A stretch of 64,000 bases of DNA from NCBI RefSeq assembly GCF_011761345.1, contig NZ_JAASRY010000001.1, positions 186,001 to 250,000 of the forward strand, given 5' to 3'. Position numbers and translations under genes: made by a program. A model generated the notes under the pieces. It saw nothing but the letters and a program-made list of their open reading frames with translations. It ran no database searches and had not been told where the DNA came from. This document shows positions 8,479 through 16,921 of the stretch, one piece after another. Origin of the DNA: Thalassobacillus devorans. GTDB taxonomy: Bacteria; Bacillota; Bacilli; Bacillales; Halobacillaceae. Each line of letters begins with the position of its first letter. The stretch's first letter is position 1.

Positions 8479-9486
8479 ATGGTGTTTTTCAAAGAAAAGA
8501 AAATATTAATTATCGGTGGTACTGGAACTATAGGTAAAAGTCTAGTACGTAACATTCTCACGGAGGAGCCAAGTTTGATTAGGATTTTTAGCCGTGATGA
8601 ATTTAAACAATATCAGATGCAAAAGGAATTAGGAGATAATAAGAAGTTGGAGTTTATTCTAGGAGATGTAAGAGATTACCAAGTCTTGAAAAATACAATG
8701 AATGAAATTGACTATGTTTTTCACCTTGCCGCAATGAAACAGGTAACTGCATGTGAATTTAATCCTTATGAAGCTGTGAAAACAAATATCTTTGGCACTA
8801 CTAATGTAATAAATGCAGCTATTGAACAAAACGTAAAAAAAGTGCTCTTCACAAGTTCAGATAAAGCCATTTCACCAACCAACACATATGGTGCAACTAA
8901 ACTGATCGGGGAAAGACTAATTACTTCTGTCGAACTTAATAAAGCAGTAACTAATCCAATATTTGCAAGTGTAAGGTTTGGAAATGTAATGGGTTCCAGA
9001 GGGTCGGTTATTCCACTTTTCCAAAAGCAAATTCAAAACGAAAAAATTATCACCCTAACCGATAGAAATATGACACGGTTTATGATGACATTGGAACAAG
9101 CTACAGAATTGACAATTAAAGCACTTAAAGAAGCGAAGGGCGGAGAAGTTTTTGTTTTGAAAATGCCTGTAATTAAACTGGATGATCTTGCATCTGTACT
9201 GATTGAGGAAACATGCAAGAAATACGGGATTGAGGAAAAAGAAATTGGTATAAAAGTGATGGGATTAAGACCTGGCGAAAAAATGTATGAAGAATTGATG
9301 AATTATGATGAGTCGTTATCAGCTTTAGAATTAAAAGACATGTACATTATAGTGGAAGGGGCAAGAAATGATGTCTTTTACGCCGGTTCGAAAAAAATTA
9401 TCCCAGGAACTTATAGCTCAAAAGAGCAAGATGCCATTTCAAAAGAACAACTAAGAAGATTGCTCAAAGAAGCAAATCTAACTTAA
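8479..9486 (+). CDS. pseB: UDP-N-acetylglucosamine 4,6-dehydratase, PseB-like
   Basis: An extended short-chain dehydrogenase (335 residues) for the first step of pseudaminic acid synthesis, UDP-GlcNAc to the 4-keto-6-deoxy-L-altrose form. The NAD site GGTGTIG is at about 12-18. The catalytic set TSSDKAISPTNTYGATK (about 125-141) carries the Asp-Lys pair and Tyr-x3-Lys. The Tyr matches inverting PseB rather than retaining CapD-type enzymes, which have Met there. FGNVMGSRGSVIPLF and LRPGEKMYEEL are family hallmarks. ATG 8479 is preferred because AAAAGAGG ends five bases upstream. It opens the pathway operon; the next gene starts 23 bp downstream. Function is secure at family level; the inverting outcome is inferred. 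Confidence 0.85.
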   Translation: MVFFKEKKILIIGGTGTIGKSLVRNILTEEPSLIRIFSRDEFKQYQMQKELGDNKKLEFILGDVRDYQVLKNTMNEIDYVFHLAAMKQVTACEFNPYEAVKTNIFGTTNVINAAIEQNVKKVLFTSSDKAISPTNTYGATKLIGERLITSVELNKAVTNPIFASVRFGNVMGSRGSVIPLFQKQIQNEKIITLTDRNMTRFMMTLEQATELTIKALKEAKGGEVFVLKMPVIKLDDLASVLIEETCKKYGIEEKEIGIKVMGLRPGEKMYEELMNYDESLSALELKDMYIIVEGARNDVFYAGSKKIIPGTYSSKEQDAISKEQLRRLLKEANLT

Positions 9487-9509
9487 TAAATGGAAAGTAT
9501 GGAGATAAA

Positions 9510-11015
9510 ATGGACATTTTTTCAAAAAATTACTGGTCACTATATATTAATTTTTTAAATGACTTCGAAGATATAAAGTACAAAGGTTTTTCAATACCTT
9601 ATTTATATCATTTTAGAAGTCTGTTAAAAGGAAATGAAAAGCTATGGGATAGCTTGTATAATCAAGCATTCACCGCAAAGCTGCCCAGAAGTATAACAGA
9701 AAATAGAGAAATCCAAATAGTATTTAATGAGTTTGTACAGTCACATACTAATGAACCTTTGGAACGAAATAAAAATGGAATAGTGATATTTCATGATGTA
9801 TACAATCTGCTTAAATTACCGCAAAAGACCTTCATAAAGTATTTTAATTCTTCCCAAGTTATGCGCTTATATGAAGGTGGAAATAGAAGGAAAACGAAGA
9901 GGCGTACAAAAGCAAAAAGCTATCAAAACATCAGAGTGATTAATGATCGGGATGGTAATGGAGCAAAGAGGATGAAGGACAATAAGAAAGCAAATGCAGC
10001 AGGCAGCATACCATCTGTCAAGTATTTTTCAGAGTTTTCTGTTGATACCAGGAAAGCGGTAGAAAATCTAACAAGAAAAGCAAATTCCATTATAAAGAAA
10101 CATCATAATCATCCCCTATATAGCCAAGAAAGTTTTAAAAAAGTTTTTTTTCTACAATTATCCAAGATTGTTAACCGGATAGAAGAATCTGCTAATCTAC
10201 TGGAACTTTTCCCTGTTTCATGTATAGTTGTTCCTTCGACTCACTACCCAGAATGTCGTACCTTAGCGCTGGTAGCAGCTGAAAAAGGCATACCCACTAT
10301 ATGTATGCAGCATGGAATCATCTCAAGTGAACATGGCTATCTCCCCAAAGTCGCTACTGTGGATGCTGTTTATGGACAGTTTGAGGTGGATTGGTTTAAA
10401 GAAAAGGGTGCAGCTGACGAGACAGTAGAGGTTATTGGTCATCCGAGGTTCGATCAGGCTTTTGAAAAGCCCCGGTTCTCTCGATTACAGTTTAATGAAA
10501 AATTCGGTTTAGCCCCAAATAAAAAGAATCTCCTGATAATTGTAAGAGGAAATAAAGATATTGACAGCTGGCGATTGTTTATAAAAAAAATTTCAAAAAA
10601 GCTGGATATTAACATCTTAATTAAAGATTACCCTAATAAAAGACCCCACCCCCTCTCTAAAGAATTTCCATCAGTTCACTCACTTTTGAATGTAGATTTG
10701 TACGATATACTCCCTAATGTAGATGGAGTCGTTTCTTATCCTTCCACCGTTGGGTTAGAAGCAATGCTTGCAGGCAAGCCTATTTTTATCTTGAATATGG
10801 ACTTTCCAGGTTCTGCCGGGTACTACAATCGACTGGGAGAGTTATCACAGAATGACGCAAACCAACTGGGCGACATTGTCATCAAGTATTTTGGCAAGGA
10901 GCAAATGATAAGGAAGGCCCAAAAAGTTACTAAGGATTTTCTTTCTTACGCATACCCTGTTCCGGCTTTGTCGGGGAAAAGACTGCGGAAATTAATTAAT
11001 AGGCTGACAAGCTAG
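9510..11015 (+). CDS. SpsB-like glycosyltransferase (CDP-glycerol/capsule transferase family)
   Basis: A 501-residue cytosolic GT-B-type protein. The N-terminal 170 residues are basic and poorly conserved (RRKTKRRTKAK near 130). The Rossmann-like C-terminal part has PTICMQHGIISSEHGY (about 270), EVIGHPRFDQAF (about 310) and VVSYPSTVGLEAMLAGKPI (about 408-426), typical of SpsB and polysaccharide phosphotransferases. GGAGATAA precedes the ATG. It sits between pseB and the epimerase gene, so it likely uses a product of this cluster, possibly CMP-pseudaminic acid or a linker sugar. B. subtilis spsB lies in the spore-crust sps operon, which fits a spore-surface role. Donor unknown. Confidence 0.7.
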   Translation: MDIFSKNYWSLYINFLNDFEDIKYKGFSIPYLYHFRSLLKGNEKLWDSLYNQAFTAKLPRSITENREIQIVFNEFVQSHTNEPLERNKNGIVIFHDVYNLLKLPQKTFIKYFNSSQVMRLYEGGNRRKTKRRTKAKSYQNIRVINDRDGNGAKRMKDNKKANAAGSIPSVKYFSEFSVDTRKAVENLTRKANSIIKKHHNHPLYSQESFKKVFFLQLSKIVNRIEESANLLELFPVSCIVVPSTHYPECRTLALVAAEKGIPTICMQHGIISSEHGYLPKVATVDAVYGQFEVDWFKEKGAADETVEVIGHPRFDQAFEKPRFSRLQFNEKFGLAPNKKNLLIIVRGNKDIDSWRLFIKKISKKLDINILIKDYPNKRPHPLSKEFPSVHSLLNVDLYDILPNVDGVVSYPSTVGLEAMLAGKPIFILNMDFPGSAGYYNRLGELSQNDANQLGDIVIKYFGKEQMIRKAQKVTKDFLSYAYPVPALSGKRLRKLINRLTS

Positions 11016-11090
11016 AATATGTGTGGAGAGCATATATTGGTTAAAGCGGTAATAGGATGTTTTGAGAAGCAACATGAAAGGGTGAGGGTC

Positions 11091-12035
11091 ATGAATATTC
11101 TTGTAACTGGTGGCGCCGGGTTTATCGGGCGATGGGTTGTAGCGAGGTTATTGGAAGATGGACACTTTGTTTGGGTCCTGGATGACTTATCGAATGGGAG
11201 AGAGGAAAACCTCAAAACCTTAAAGGATAATCTAAATTTTAAACAATTTATACATGGGGATATCAAAGACTCAAAGCTGATAACAGAACTATTTGCCAAT
11301 AAGTTTGATATTTGTTACCACCTAGCAGCCAGCATCAACGTTCAGGATAGCATTGATGATCCTCATACCACATTTCTTAATGATGTTGTTGGGACGTTCA
11401 ATATTCTGGAAAAATGCAGGGAGCAGAAAACCAAACTTGTCTTTATGAGTACATGCATGGTGTATGATCGGGCTCACAATGAAGGTGGAATCAGAGAAAC
11501 AGCACAAATTAAGCCTGCCTCTCCTTATGCTGGCTCAAAGATTGCGGCAGAGAATATAGTTCTGTCGTATTATCATGCCTACGATCTCCCTGTCACTGTT
11601 CTTCGTCCGTTCAATACGTATGGCCCTTATCAAAAAACGGGAGGAGAAGGGGGAGTTGTAGCGATATTTTTGAAAAACACACTAGAAGGACTGCCGCTAT
11701 CTATATATGGCGATGGCAGCCAGACAAGGGATTTGTTGTATGTGGAAGATTGTGCTCGTTTTGTGGTGGAGGCAGGCTATTCGGAAAAAGCAGATGGAGA
11801 AATTCTAAACGCAGGGATTGGCAAGGATATAAGTATAAATAAATTAGCTGAACTGATTGTTAAAGATAGAAAATTAATAAAGCATGTCCCACATATTCAT
11901 CCTCAAAGTGAGATACCGAAACTAGTGTGCGATTTCAGTAAAGCAAAAAAATTGTTGGGCTGGGAGCCTAAGTACAGTTTGGCTGAAGGGTTGGCCCAGA
12001 CGGAAAAATGGATAAAAACAACCGATCTTTTGTGA
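11091..12035 (+). CDS. NAD-dependent sugar epimerase/dehydratase
   Basis: An extended SDR of 314 residues. NAD site TGGAGFIG at 6-13, Ser/Thr-Tyr-Lys triad as FMSTCMVYD and SPYAGSKIAAE (about 120-155), and NTYGPYQKTGGEGGV as in UDP-glucose 4-epimerase relatives. ATG at 11091 has AGGGTGAGG before it; an earlier in-frame start lacks a ribosome site. It is not required in the canonical six-step pseudaminic pathway, so it may make a second nucleotide sugar for the same glycan or a variant nonulosonate. It lacks the motif pattern I know for LegB. Specific reaction not assignable. Confidence 0.75.
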   Translation: MNILVTGGAGFIGRWVVARLLEDGHFVWVLDDLSNGREENLKTLKDNLNFKQFIHGDIKDSKLITELFANKFDICYHLAASINVQDSIDDPHTTFLNDVVGTFNILEKCREQKTKLVFMSTCMVYDRAHNEGGIRETAQIKPASPYAGSKIAAENIVLSYYHAYDLPVTVLRPFNTYGPYQKTGGEGGVVAIFLKNTLEGLPLSIYGDGSQTRDLLYVEDCARFVVEAGYSEKADGEILNAGIGKDISINKLAELIVKDRKLIKHVPHIHPQSEIPKLVCDFSKAKKLLGWEPKYSLAEGLAQTEKWIKTTDLL

Positions 12036-12055
12036 ATAATGGGGGGAGGGAGGAA

Positions 12056-13255
12056 ATGCAAAAAGCTAAGCTGGCTTTATATGGTGGAAGACCTGTAAGA
12101 GATTCTTATTTAGCATATGGAGGTCAATGGATTGATGATCATGATATTGAAGCGGTTATCCGTATATTAAAAAGTGACTGGCTTACAACTGGACCCGCTG
12201 TCTCTAATTTTGAAGAAGCTATGGCTGATTATGTAGGTGCTAAGTATGCCGTAGCTTTTTCTAGTGGGACAGCAGCATTACACGCTTCCTGTTTTGCAGC
12301 CGGAATAGGTGAAAATGACGAAGTGATAACTACCCCATTAACTTTCGCGGCCAGTGCTAACTGTATCCTTTATGTTGGTGGCAAACCGGTATTTGCAGAT
12401 GTTGATTCCGCTACCTGTAATATTTCTCCTTCCTCAATCAGAGAGTCTATCAATGAAAATACTAAAGCTATTATTACTGTTGATTTTACCGGACAGCCAA
12501 TCGAATATGAGGAGGTACTGGAAATTGCCAAAGAATTTGGGCTAGTTTTAATTAGTGACGCAGCCCATGCATTAGGAGCCTCATACAAAGGAAAGATGGT
12601 CGGATCTATGTGTGATATGACAATATTCAGCTTCCATCCGGTTAAACACATAACAACTGGAGAAGGAGGGATGGTTACCACTGATAATAAAGACTATTAT
12701 GAGAAATTATTACTGTTCAGGAACCATGGAATTGTGCGTGACCCCGATAAGTTGGAAAATAATCCGGGACCTTGGTTTTATGAGATTCAAAGATTGGGTT
12801 TTAACTACAGGATTACGGATTTTCAATCTGCATTAGGTTTGAGCCAACTGGGTAAACTGCCCGGCTTTTTGAAAAAAAGAAGGGAATATTCTTCCAGATA
12901 TACGGAGGCGTTCGATAAAATCGATGGTGTCATTACCCCTTTTCAAAATAGAGATGGTAATTCAAGTTGGCATTTATATATCCTCCGACTAGATCCAGCT
13001 GTTTTATCCGCAGACCGTGCTGAAATATTCAAGGCATTACAAAAGGAGAATATTGGCGTTAATGTACATTATATTCCCGTATACTGGCATCCATATTATC
13101 AGCAGTTAGGCTATAGGAAAGGGATCTGTCCCAATGCTGAAGAAGCCTACGGTTCCATACTTACCCTTCCTTTGTTTCCTAAAATGTCTATAAAAGATGT
13201 AGAGGATGTCATTGATGGTGTGAAAAAAGTGATCTCTTATTACACTGTTATGTGA
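12056..13255 (+). CDS. pseC: PLP-dependent aminotransferase, PseC-like
   Basis: A DegT/DnrJ/EryC1 sugar aminotransferase of 399 residues that should aminate UDP-4-keto-6-deoxy-L-AltNAc at C4. SSGTAALHASCFAAGIG (about 66) binds cofactor phosphate, LISDAAHALGASY (about 165) carries the ring-contacting Asp, and FSFHPVKHITTGEGG (about 188) contains the PLP Lys. SRLKKRR-type ends are absent but NYRITDFQSALGLSQL is typical. ATG at 12056 directly follows GGAGGGAGGAA. It overlaps nothing and is 8 bp before the cytidylyltransferase. Family certain; substrate from context. Confidence 0.87.
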   Translation: MQKAKLALYGGRPVRDSYLAYGGQWIDDHDIEAVIRILKSDWLTTGPAVSNFEEAMADYVGAKYAVAFSSGTAALHASCFAAGIGENDEVITTPLTFAASANCILYVGGKPVFADVDSATCNISPSSIRESINENTKAIITVDFTGQPIEYEEVLEIAKEFGLVLISDAAHALGASYKGKMVGSMCDMTIFSFHPVKHITTGEGGMVTTDNKDYYEKLLLFRNHGIVRDPDKLENNPGPWFYEIQRLGFNYRITDFQSALGLSQLGKLPGFLKKRREYSSRYTEAFDKIDGVITPFQNRDGNSSWHLYILRLDPAVLSADRAEIFKALQKENIGVNVHYIPVYWHPYYQQLGYRKGICPNAEEAYGSILTLPLFPKMSIKDVEDVIDGVKKVISYYTVM

Positions 13256-13263
13256 GGTGTTAT

Positions 13264-14016
13264 ATGAAAGTAGCTGCAATCGTTCAGGCGAGGATGGGAT
13301 CCACAAGATTGCCCGGAAAGGTGCTTAAAGAAGTACTGAATCGTCCTTTATTAGCCTATCAGCTTGAACGTGTTAAACGGTCGTTATTTACTGATCAAAT
13401 CGTTATCGCTACAACTGATACAGCCAAAGATGATCCGATCGTAAGCTGGTGTAAGAAAAATGGAGTCACTTATTATCGGGGTTCAGAAACAGACGTATTA
13501 CAGCGGTATTATAGAGCTGCTTTATCGGTAAAGGCAGAAGCAGTAATCCGTCTTACGGCTGATTGTCCGTTGATTGATCCGTTTCAAATCGATAACGTTG
13601 TAAATAAATATTTATCACTCAAAGATGATCATCCATTTCAATATGTCTCAAATACGTTGAAACGAACCTTTCCAAGGGGAATGGATACAGAAATTTTTTC
13701 ATATAAAGCTTTAGAAGCAGCTCATAATGGAGCAAAGAAACCAAACGAACGAGAACATGTAACTAAATACATGATCGATCATCCTGATATATTCAGGCTG
13801 ACAAATGTTAACTATAGCCGGGACGAAAGCAATCACCGTTGGACTGTGGATACTACGGAAGATTTTTTATTGGTTAAAAAAATCTTGGAGGCATTATATC
13901 CCAGGAACCCTTACTTTACGTTAGAAAATATTTTAGAATTACTGGAAAAACATCCGGAATGGCAGAAGATAAATGCTCACATCTTACAAAAAAAGAGTGA
14001 AGAGGAAAATGAATGA
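13264..14016 (+). CDS. spsF: SpsF-type cytidylyltransferase (CMP-nonulosonate synthetase)
   Basis: A 250-residue nucleotidyltransferase that should activate the acidic sugar with CTP. The signature QARMGSTRLPGKVL (7-20) binds nucleotide and RLTADCPLIDP (about 98) holds the metal Asp. It belongs to the SpsF branch (B. subtilis spore coat polysaccharide protein) rather than the classical PseF/NeuA branch, another link to spore surface. GAGGTG precedes ATG 13264. Its end overlaps pseG by 4 bp (ATGA). Role assigned by family and context. Confidence 0.82.
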   Translation: MKVAAIVQARMGSTRLPGKVLKEVLNRPLLAYQLERVKRSLFTDQIVIATTDTAKDDPIVSWCKKNGVTYYRGSETDVLQRYYRAALSVKAEAVIRLTADCPLIDPFQIDNVVNKYLSLKDDHPFQYVSNTLKRTFPRGMDTEIFSYKALEAAHNGAKKPNEREHVTKYMIDHPDIFRLTNVNYSRDESNHRWTVDTTEDFLLVKKILEALYPRNPYFTLENILELLEKHPEWQKINAHILQKKSEEENE

Positions 14017-15089
14017 ATGTATGCTTCAGAGTCGACTCATCGAGGTGGATTGGCACCGGCCATGTCATGAGGTGTCTTGTATTGGCAGAGCAGCTTCAGC
14101 TTAATGGCGCAGAAGTTACTTTCGTTTGCCGGAGACTCCCTGGTGATTTGACCGGGTTTATTGAAAATCGGGGATATGGGCTAAGGACGCTCCCTTCTTT
14201 GCAAAGTACAGACCAGAAACATTATTTTCAATGGTTTAGAGCGAACTGGAAACTAGATGCAATGCAAACCATTAATTTCATCAGAAAGAAGCAGATAGAT
14301 TGGCTGATCATTGACCACTATGCAATTGATGAGAAGTGGGAACAGTTCACAAAACCATACGCAAATCAAATAATGGTAATAGATGATCTTGCAGATCGCC
14401 CCCATAACTGTAAGGTTCTTTTAGATCAGAACTTCTATCCAAATTCACAGAAACGATATGAGCATCTGGTAGGCCCTCAAACTATCATGCTATTGGGTCC
14501 TAAATATTTTCTTCTTCGAGAAGAATTTAAGTTTGTCCGTCAAAGGGAAAGAGATGGGTCAGTAACTCGAATCCTGATATCTTTCGGTGGGAGCGATCCT
14601 ACTAAAGAAACATTGAAAGCTCTTAAAGCTGTCCAATGTCTTAACAATACTGAATGTATCATTGATGTCGTCATCGGAAAATCCAATCTTGACTATGTTT
14701 CTATTAAATCTATCTGTGCTGACAATCCAAATATCCGGCTGCATTATCAAATAGACTATATAGCGGAATTGATGGCAAAAGCCGACTTGTCAATTGGTGC
14801 AGGAGGAAGCACCACATGGGAGCGGTGTTATTTATCCTTACCTGCAATAACAATTGAAACGGCTGAAAACCAATCCGAAATATTGTATAGTTTATCAAAA
14901 TTAGGTGCTGTTTACCATTTAGGAACAAGTGAGGATGTAGATGAAAAAGATATTGCAAGAGCTGTTAAAAAGTTGATGGAAAATCCATGTGTCTTGCAGA
15001 AAATGATTAAGAGTTTAAAAGAGATAATGAAAGACTTTGAAAGTGGATTAGCAGTTCGGCAGTTGCTTGGGGGAAGCAGAGATGAATAA
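14013..15089 (+). CDS. pseG: UDP-sugar hydrolase, PseG-like
   Basis: A GT-B-fold hydrolase (358 residues) releasing UDP from UDP-2,4-diacetamido-trideoxy-altrose. The N-terminal motif FRVDSSRWIGTGHVMRCLVL contains the catalytic-type His (about 17). ILISFGGSDPTKETLKAL (about 183) and SIGAGGSTTWERCYLSLPAI (about 250-269) form the UDP pocket. It starts inside the stop of spsF (ATGA) and its end overlaps pseH by 8 bp, indicating tight coupling. B. subtilis SpsG is a homologue. Confidence 0.88.
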   Translation: MNVCFRVDSSRWIGTGHVMRCLVLAEQLQLNGAEVTFVCRRLPGDLTGFIENRGYGLRTLPSLQSTDQKHYFQWFRANWKLDAMQTINFIRKKQIDWLIIDHYAIDEKWEQFTKPYANQIMVIDDLADRPHNCKVLLDQNFYPNSQKRYEHLVGPQTIMLLGPKYFLLREEFKFVRQRERDGSVTRILISFGGSDPTKETLKALKAVQCLNNTECIIDVVIGKSNLDYVSIKSICADNPNIRLHYQIDYIAELMAKADLSIGAGGSTTWERCYLSLPAITIETAENQSEILYSLSKLGAVYHLGTSEDVDEKDIARAVKKLMENPCVLQKMIKSLKEIMKDFESGLAVRQLLGGSRDE

Positions 15090-15630
15090 TAAATTTTTTT
15101 TGAAGCCATTAACTTTTGACAACTTGAAGACTATCTTTGAATGGAGAAACTCAGAAAGGATCAAATCTCTCATGTATACAAACCATAATATTACATGGGA
15201 AGAGCATATACGATGGTTCCATAAAGTAAATAAAAGCTCCAGTGATTTAGTGTGGGTATTATATGATGTGAATTCACCATTAGGGTTAGTCAGTTTTTCT
15301 GATATAAATAAGGAGCATTCACGGTGTTTTTGGGGTTTTTATATTGGGGAAGAAAAAGCTCCGAAGGGAGCAGGTACAATCATGGGTGTTTTGGCATTGG
15401 ATAAAATTTTCCAGGAGTCCGGGATGAACAAAGTGTGTGCTGAAGTTATCGATTCCAATTCAGGGAGTATCCGATATCACAAAAAGTTAGGCTTTGAACA
15501 GGAAGGAGTTTTAGCCCAGCATGTCTGGAAAGACAATCAATTTAAAGATGTGATTCGGATGGCCTTATTCAATGACAAATGGCAGAAAGTAAGAACTGGA
15601 CTAGTTAACATCCAAGAAAGGGGTAATTGA
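15082..15630 (+). CDS. pseH: GNAT N-acetyltransferase, PseH-like
   Basis: A 182-residue GNAT-fold enzyme expected to acetylate the C4 amino group. LTFDNLKTIFEWRNSERIK and HIRWFHKVNKSSSDLVWVLY are typical of PseH, and GEEKAPKGAGTIMGVLALD (about 90-108) is the acetyl-CoA loop. VIDSNSGSIRYHKKLGFEQEG is the conserved C-terminal GNAT helix-strand, given here as IRYHKKLGFEQEG. ATG 15082 has GGGGGAAG upstream and overlaps pseG. Confidence 0.85.
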   Translation: MNNKFFLKPLTFDNLKTIFEWRNSERIKSLMYTNHNITWEEHIRWFHKVNKSSSDLVWVLYDVNSPLGLVSFSDINKEHSRCFWGFYIGEEKAPKGAGTIMGVLALDKIFQESGMNKVCAEVIDSNSGSIRYHKKLGFEQEGVLAQHVWKDNQFKDVIRMALFNDKWQKVRTGLVNIQERGN

Positions 15631-16679
15631 TGAGCGATATTATTATTGATGGGAAAATAATAGGCAGGGATCATTATCCCTTTATTATTGCGGAAATGTC
15701 GGGGAACCATAACCAGTCCTTGTCCCGTGCCTTGAAAATCGTAGAAGCTGCAGCAAATGCTGGGGTTGATGCTGTCAAACTTCAAACTTACACCCCAGAT
15801 ACAATGACTTTAAATGAAAAAAAAGATGATTTCACTGTCAAAGATTCAAAAAGCCTGTGGAGAAATAAAACACTCTATGAGCTGTATCAGGAAGCATATA
15901 CTCCGTGGGATTGGCACAAGGTTATCTTTGAACGATGTAAAGAATTAGGACTGACAGCTTTCAGCACTCCATTTGATGAGAGTGCTGTAGATTTTCTAGA
16001 ATCCTTTAATGTTCCTTGCTACAAAATAGCCTCCTTTGAGAACACTGATTTGCCGTTAATCAGAAAAGTTGCAAAAACAGGTAAGCCCATCATCCTTTCT
16101 ACGGGGATGTGTTCAGTTGCTGAAATAGAAGATTCAGTAGCTGCTGCCCGTGCAGCAGGCTGTGAGGAACTGATTTTATTGAAATGCACCAGCAACTATC
16201 CGGCTTCTCCTAAAGACTCCAATATTCTCACTATTCCGCATATGAAAGAATTGTTCCAATGCCCTACCGGTTTGTCTGATCACACGATGGGAAATGGAGT
16301 AGCTGTAGCAAGCGTAGCCTTGGGAGGTACAGTTATCGAGAAACATTTCACGCTATCACGCAGCGAAGGTGGAGTAGATGCAGCATTTTCACTAGAGCCG
16401 GAGGAGATGTCCGCTTTGGTAACTGAAACCAGAAGGGCATGGGAAGCTCTGGGAAAGGTCGCATATGGTGTAACAGAAGCAGAAAAGTCTTCAAAACAGT
16501 ATCGTCGTTCTTTATATATTGTAAAAAACTTAAAGAAAGGAGACCGTTTAACAAAAGAAAACATGAAAATTATTAGACCCGGTTATGGTCTCCCCCCAAA
16601 ATATTACGATGTTCTTTTAGGGAAAAAAATTATACGTGACGTTAAAAAAGGAACTCCTCTTAATTGGGATTTGATTTAA
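15630..16679 (+). CDS. pseI: Pseudaminic acid synthase (NeuB family with SAF domain)
   Basis: Condenses 6-deoxy-AltdiNAc with phosphoenolpyruvate. The TIM barrel (about 1-285) has FIIAEMSGNHNQSL, AVKLQTYTPDTMTL, CTSNYPA, GLSDHTMG and VIEKHFTLSR, which carry PEP, metal and catalytic residues. A SAF (antifreeze-like) domain occupies about 290-349 (RPGYGLPPKYYDVLLGKKI). The stretch LYELYQEAYTPWDWH matches PseI rather than legionaminate or sialate synthases, so the product is most likely pseudaminic acid. ATG at 15630 shares a base with the pseH stop; AAAGGGGT precedes it. Last gene before a terminator. Confidence 0.9.
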   Translation: MSDIIIDGKIIGRDHYPFIIAEMSGNHNQSLSRALKIVEAAANAGVDAVKLQTYTPDTMTLNEKKDDFTVKDSKSLWRNKTLYELYQEAYTPWDWHKVIFERCKELGLTAFSTPFDESAVDFLESFNVPCYKIASFENTDLPLIRKVAKTGKPIILSTGMCSVAEIEDSVAAARAAGCEELILLKCTSNYPASPKDSNILTIPHMKELFQCPTGLSDHTMGNGVAVASVALGGTVIEKHFTLSRSEGGVDAAFSLEPEEMSALVTETRRAWEALGKVAYGVTEAEKSSKQYRRSLYIVKNLKKGDRLTKENMKIIRPGYGLPPKYYDVLLGKKIIRDVKKGTPLNWDLI

Positions 16680-16734
16680 AAAATTTATTAATGGTATTAG
16701 CATAACACTGGTCGTAATCATATTATCGTTTAAC

Positions 16735-16774
16735 AAAAAATCCCTCCTTGAGCACGGTCAAGGGGGGATTGCTC
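16735..16774 (+). terminator. Rho-independent terminator of the pseudaminic cluster
   Basis: AATCCCTCCTTG (16740-16751) pairs with CAAGGGGGGATT (16759-16770) around a short loop. Upstream poly-A would serve the opposite strand; the T-rich tail on this strand is weak. Confidence 0.65.
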
Positions 16775-16843
16775 TGTCTATGTGACCCCTTTGAGGGATT
16801 ACCGTCCAATAATTTTGTTTTTCCAATGCATGTAAATTTAATA

Positions 16844-16871
16844 TTGAAATCTCAATTTTTTATGTGATAAT
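16844..16871 (+). promoter_or_regulatory. Sigma-A promoter of the monooxygenase operon
   Basis: TTGAAA (16844-16849), 16-bp spacer, GATAAT (16866-16871) with an extended -10 TG two bases before it. Confidence 0.55.
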
Positions 16872-16921
16872 GGAAAAATACATGAAAAATTGTTAGAAAA
16901 TTGCATCAAGGAGGAATCGGG

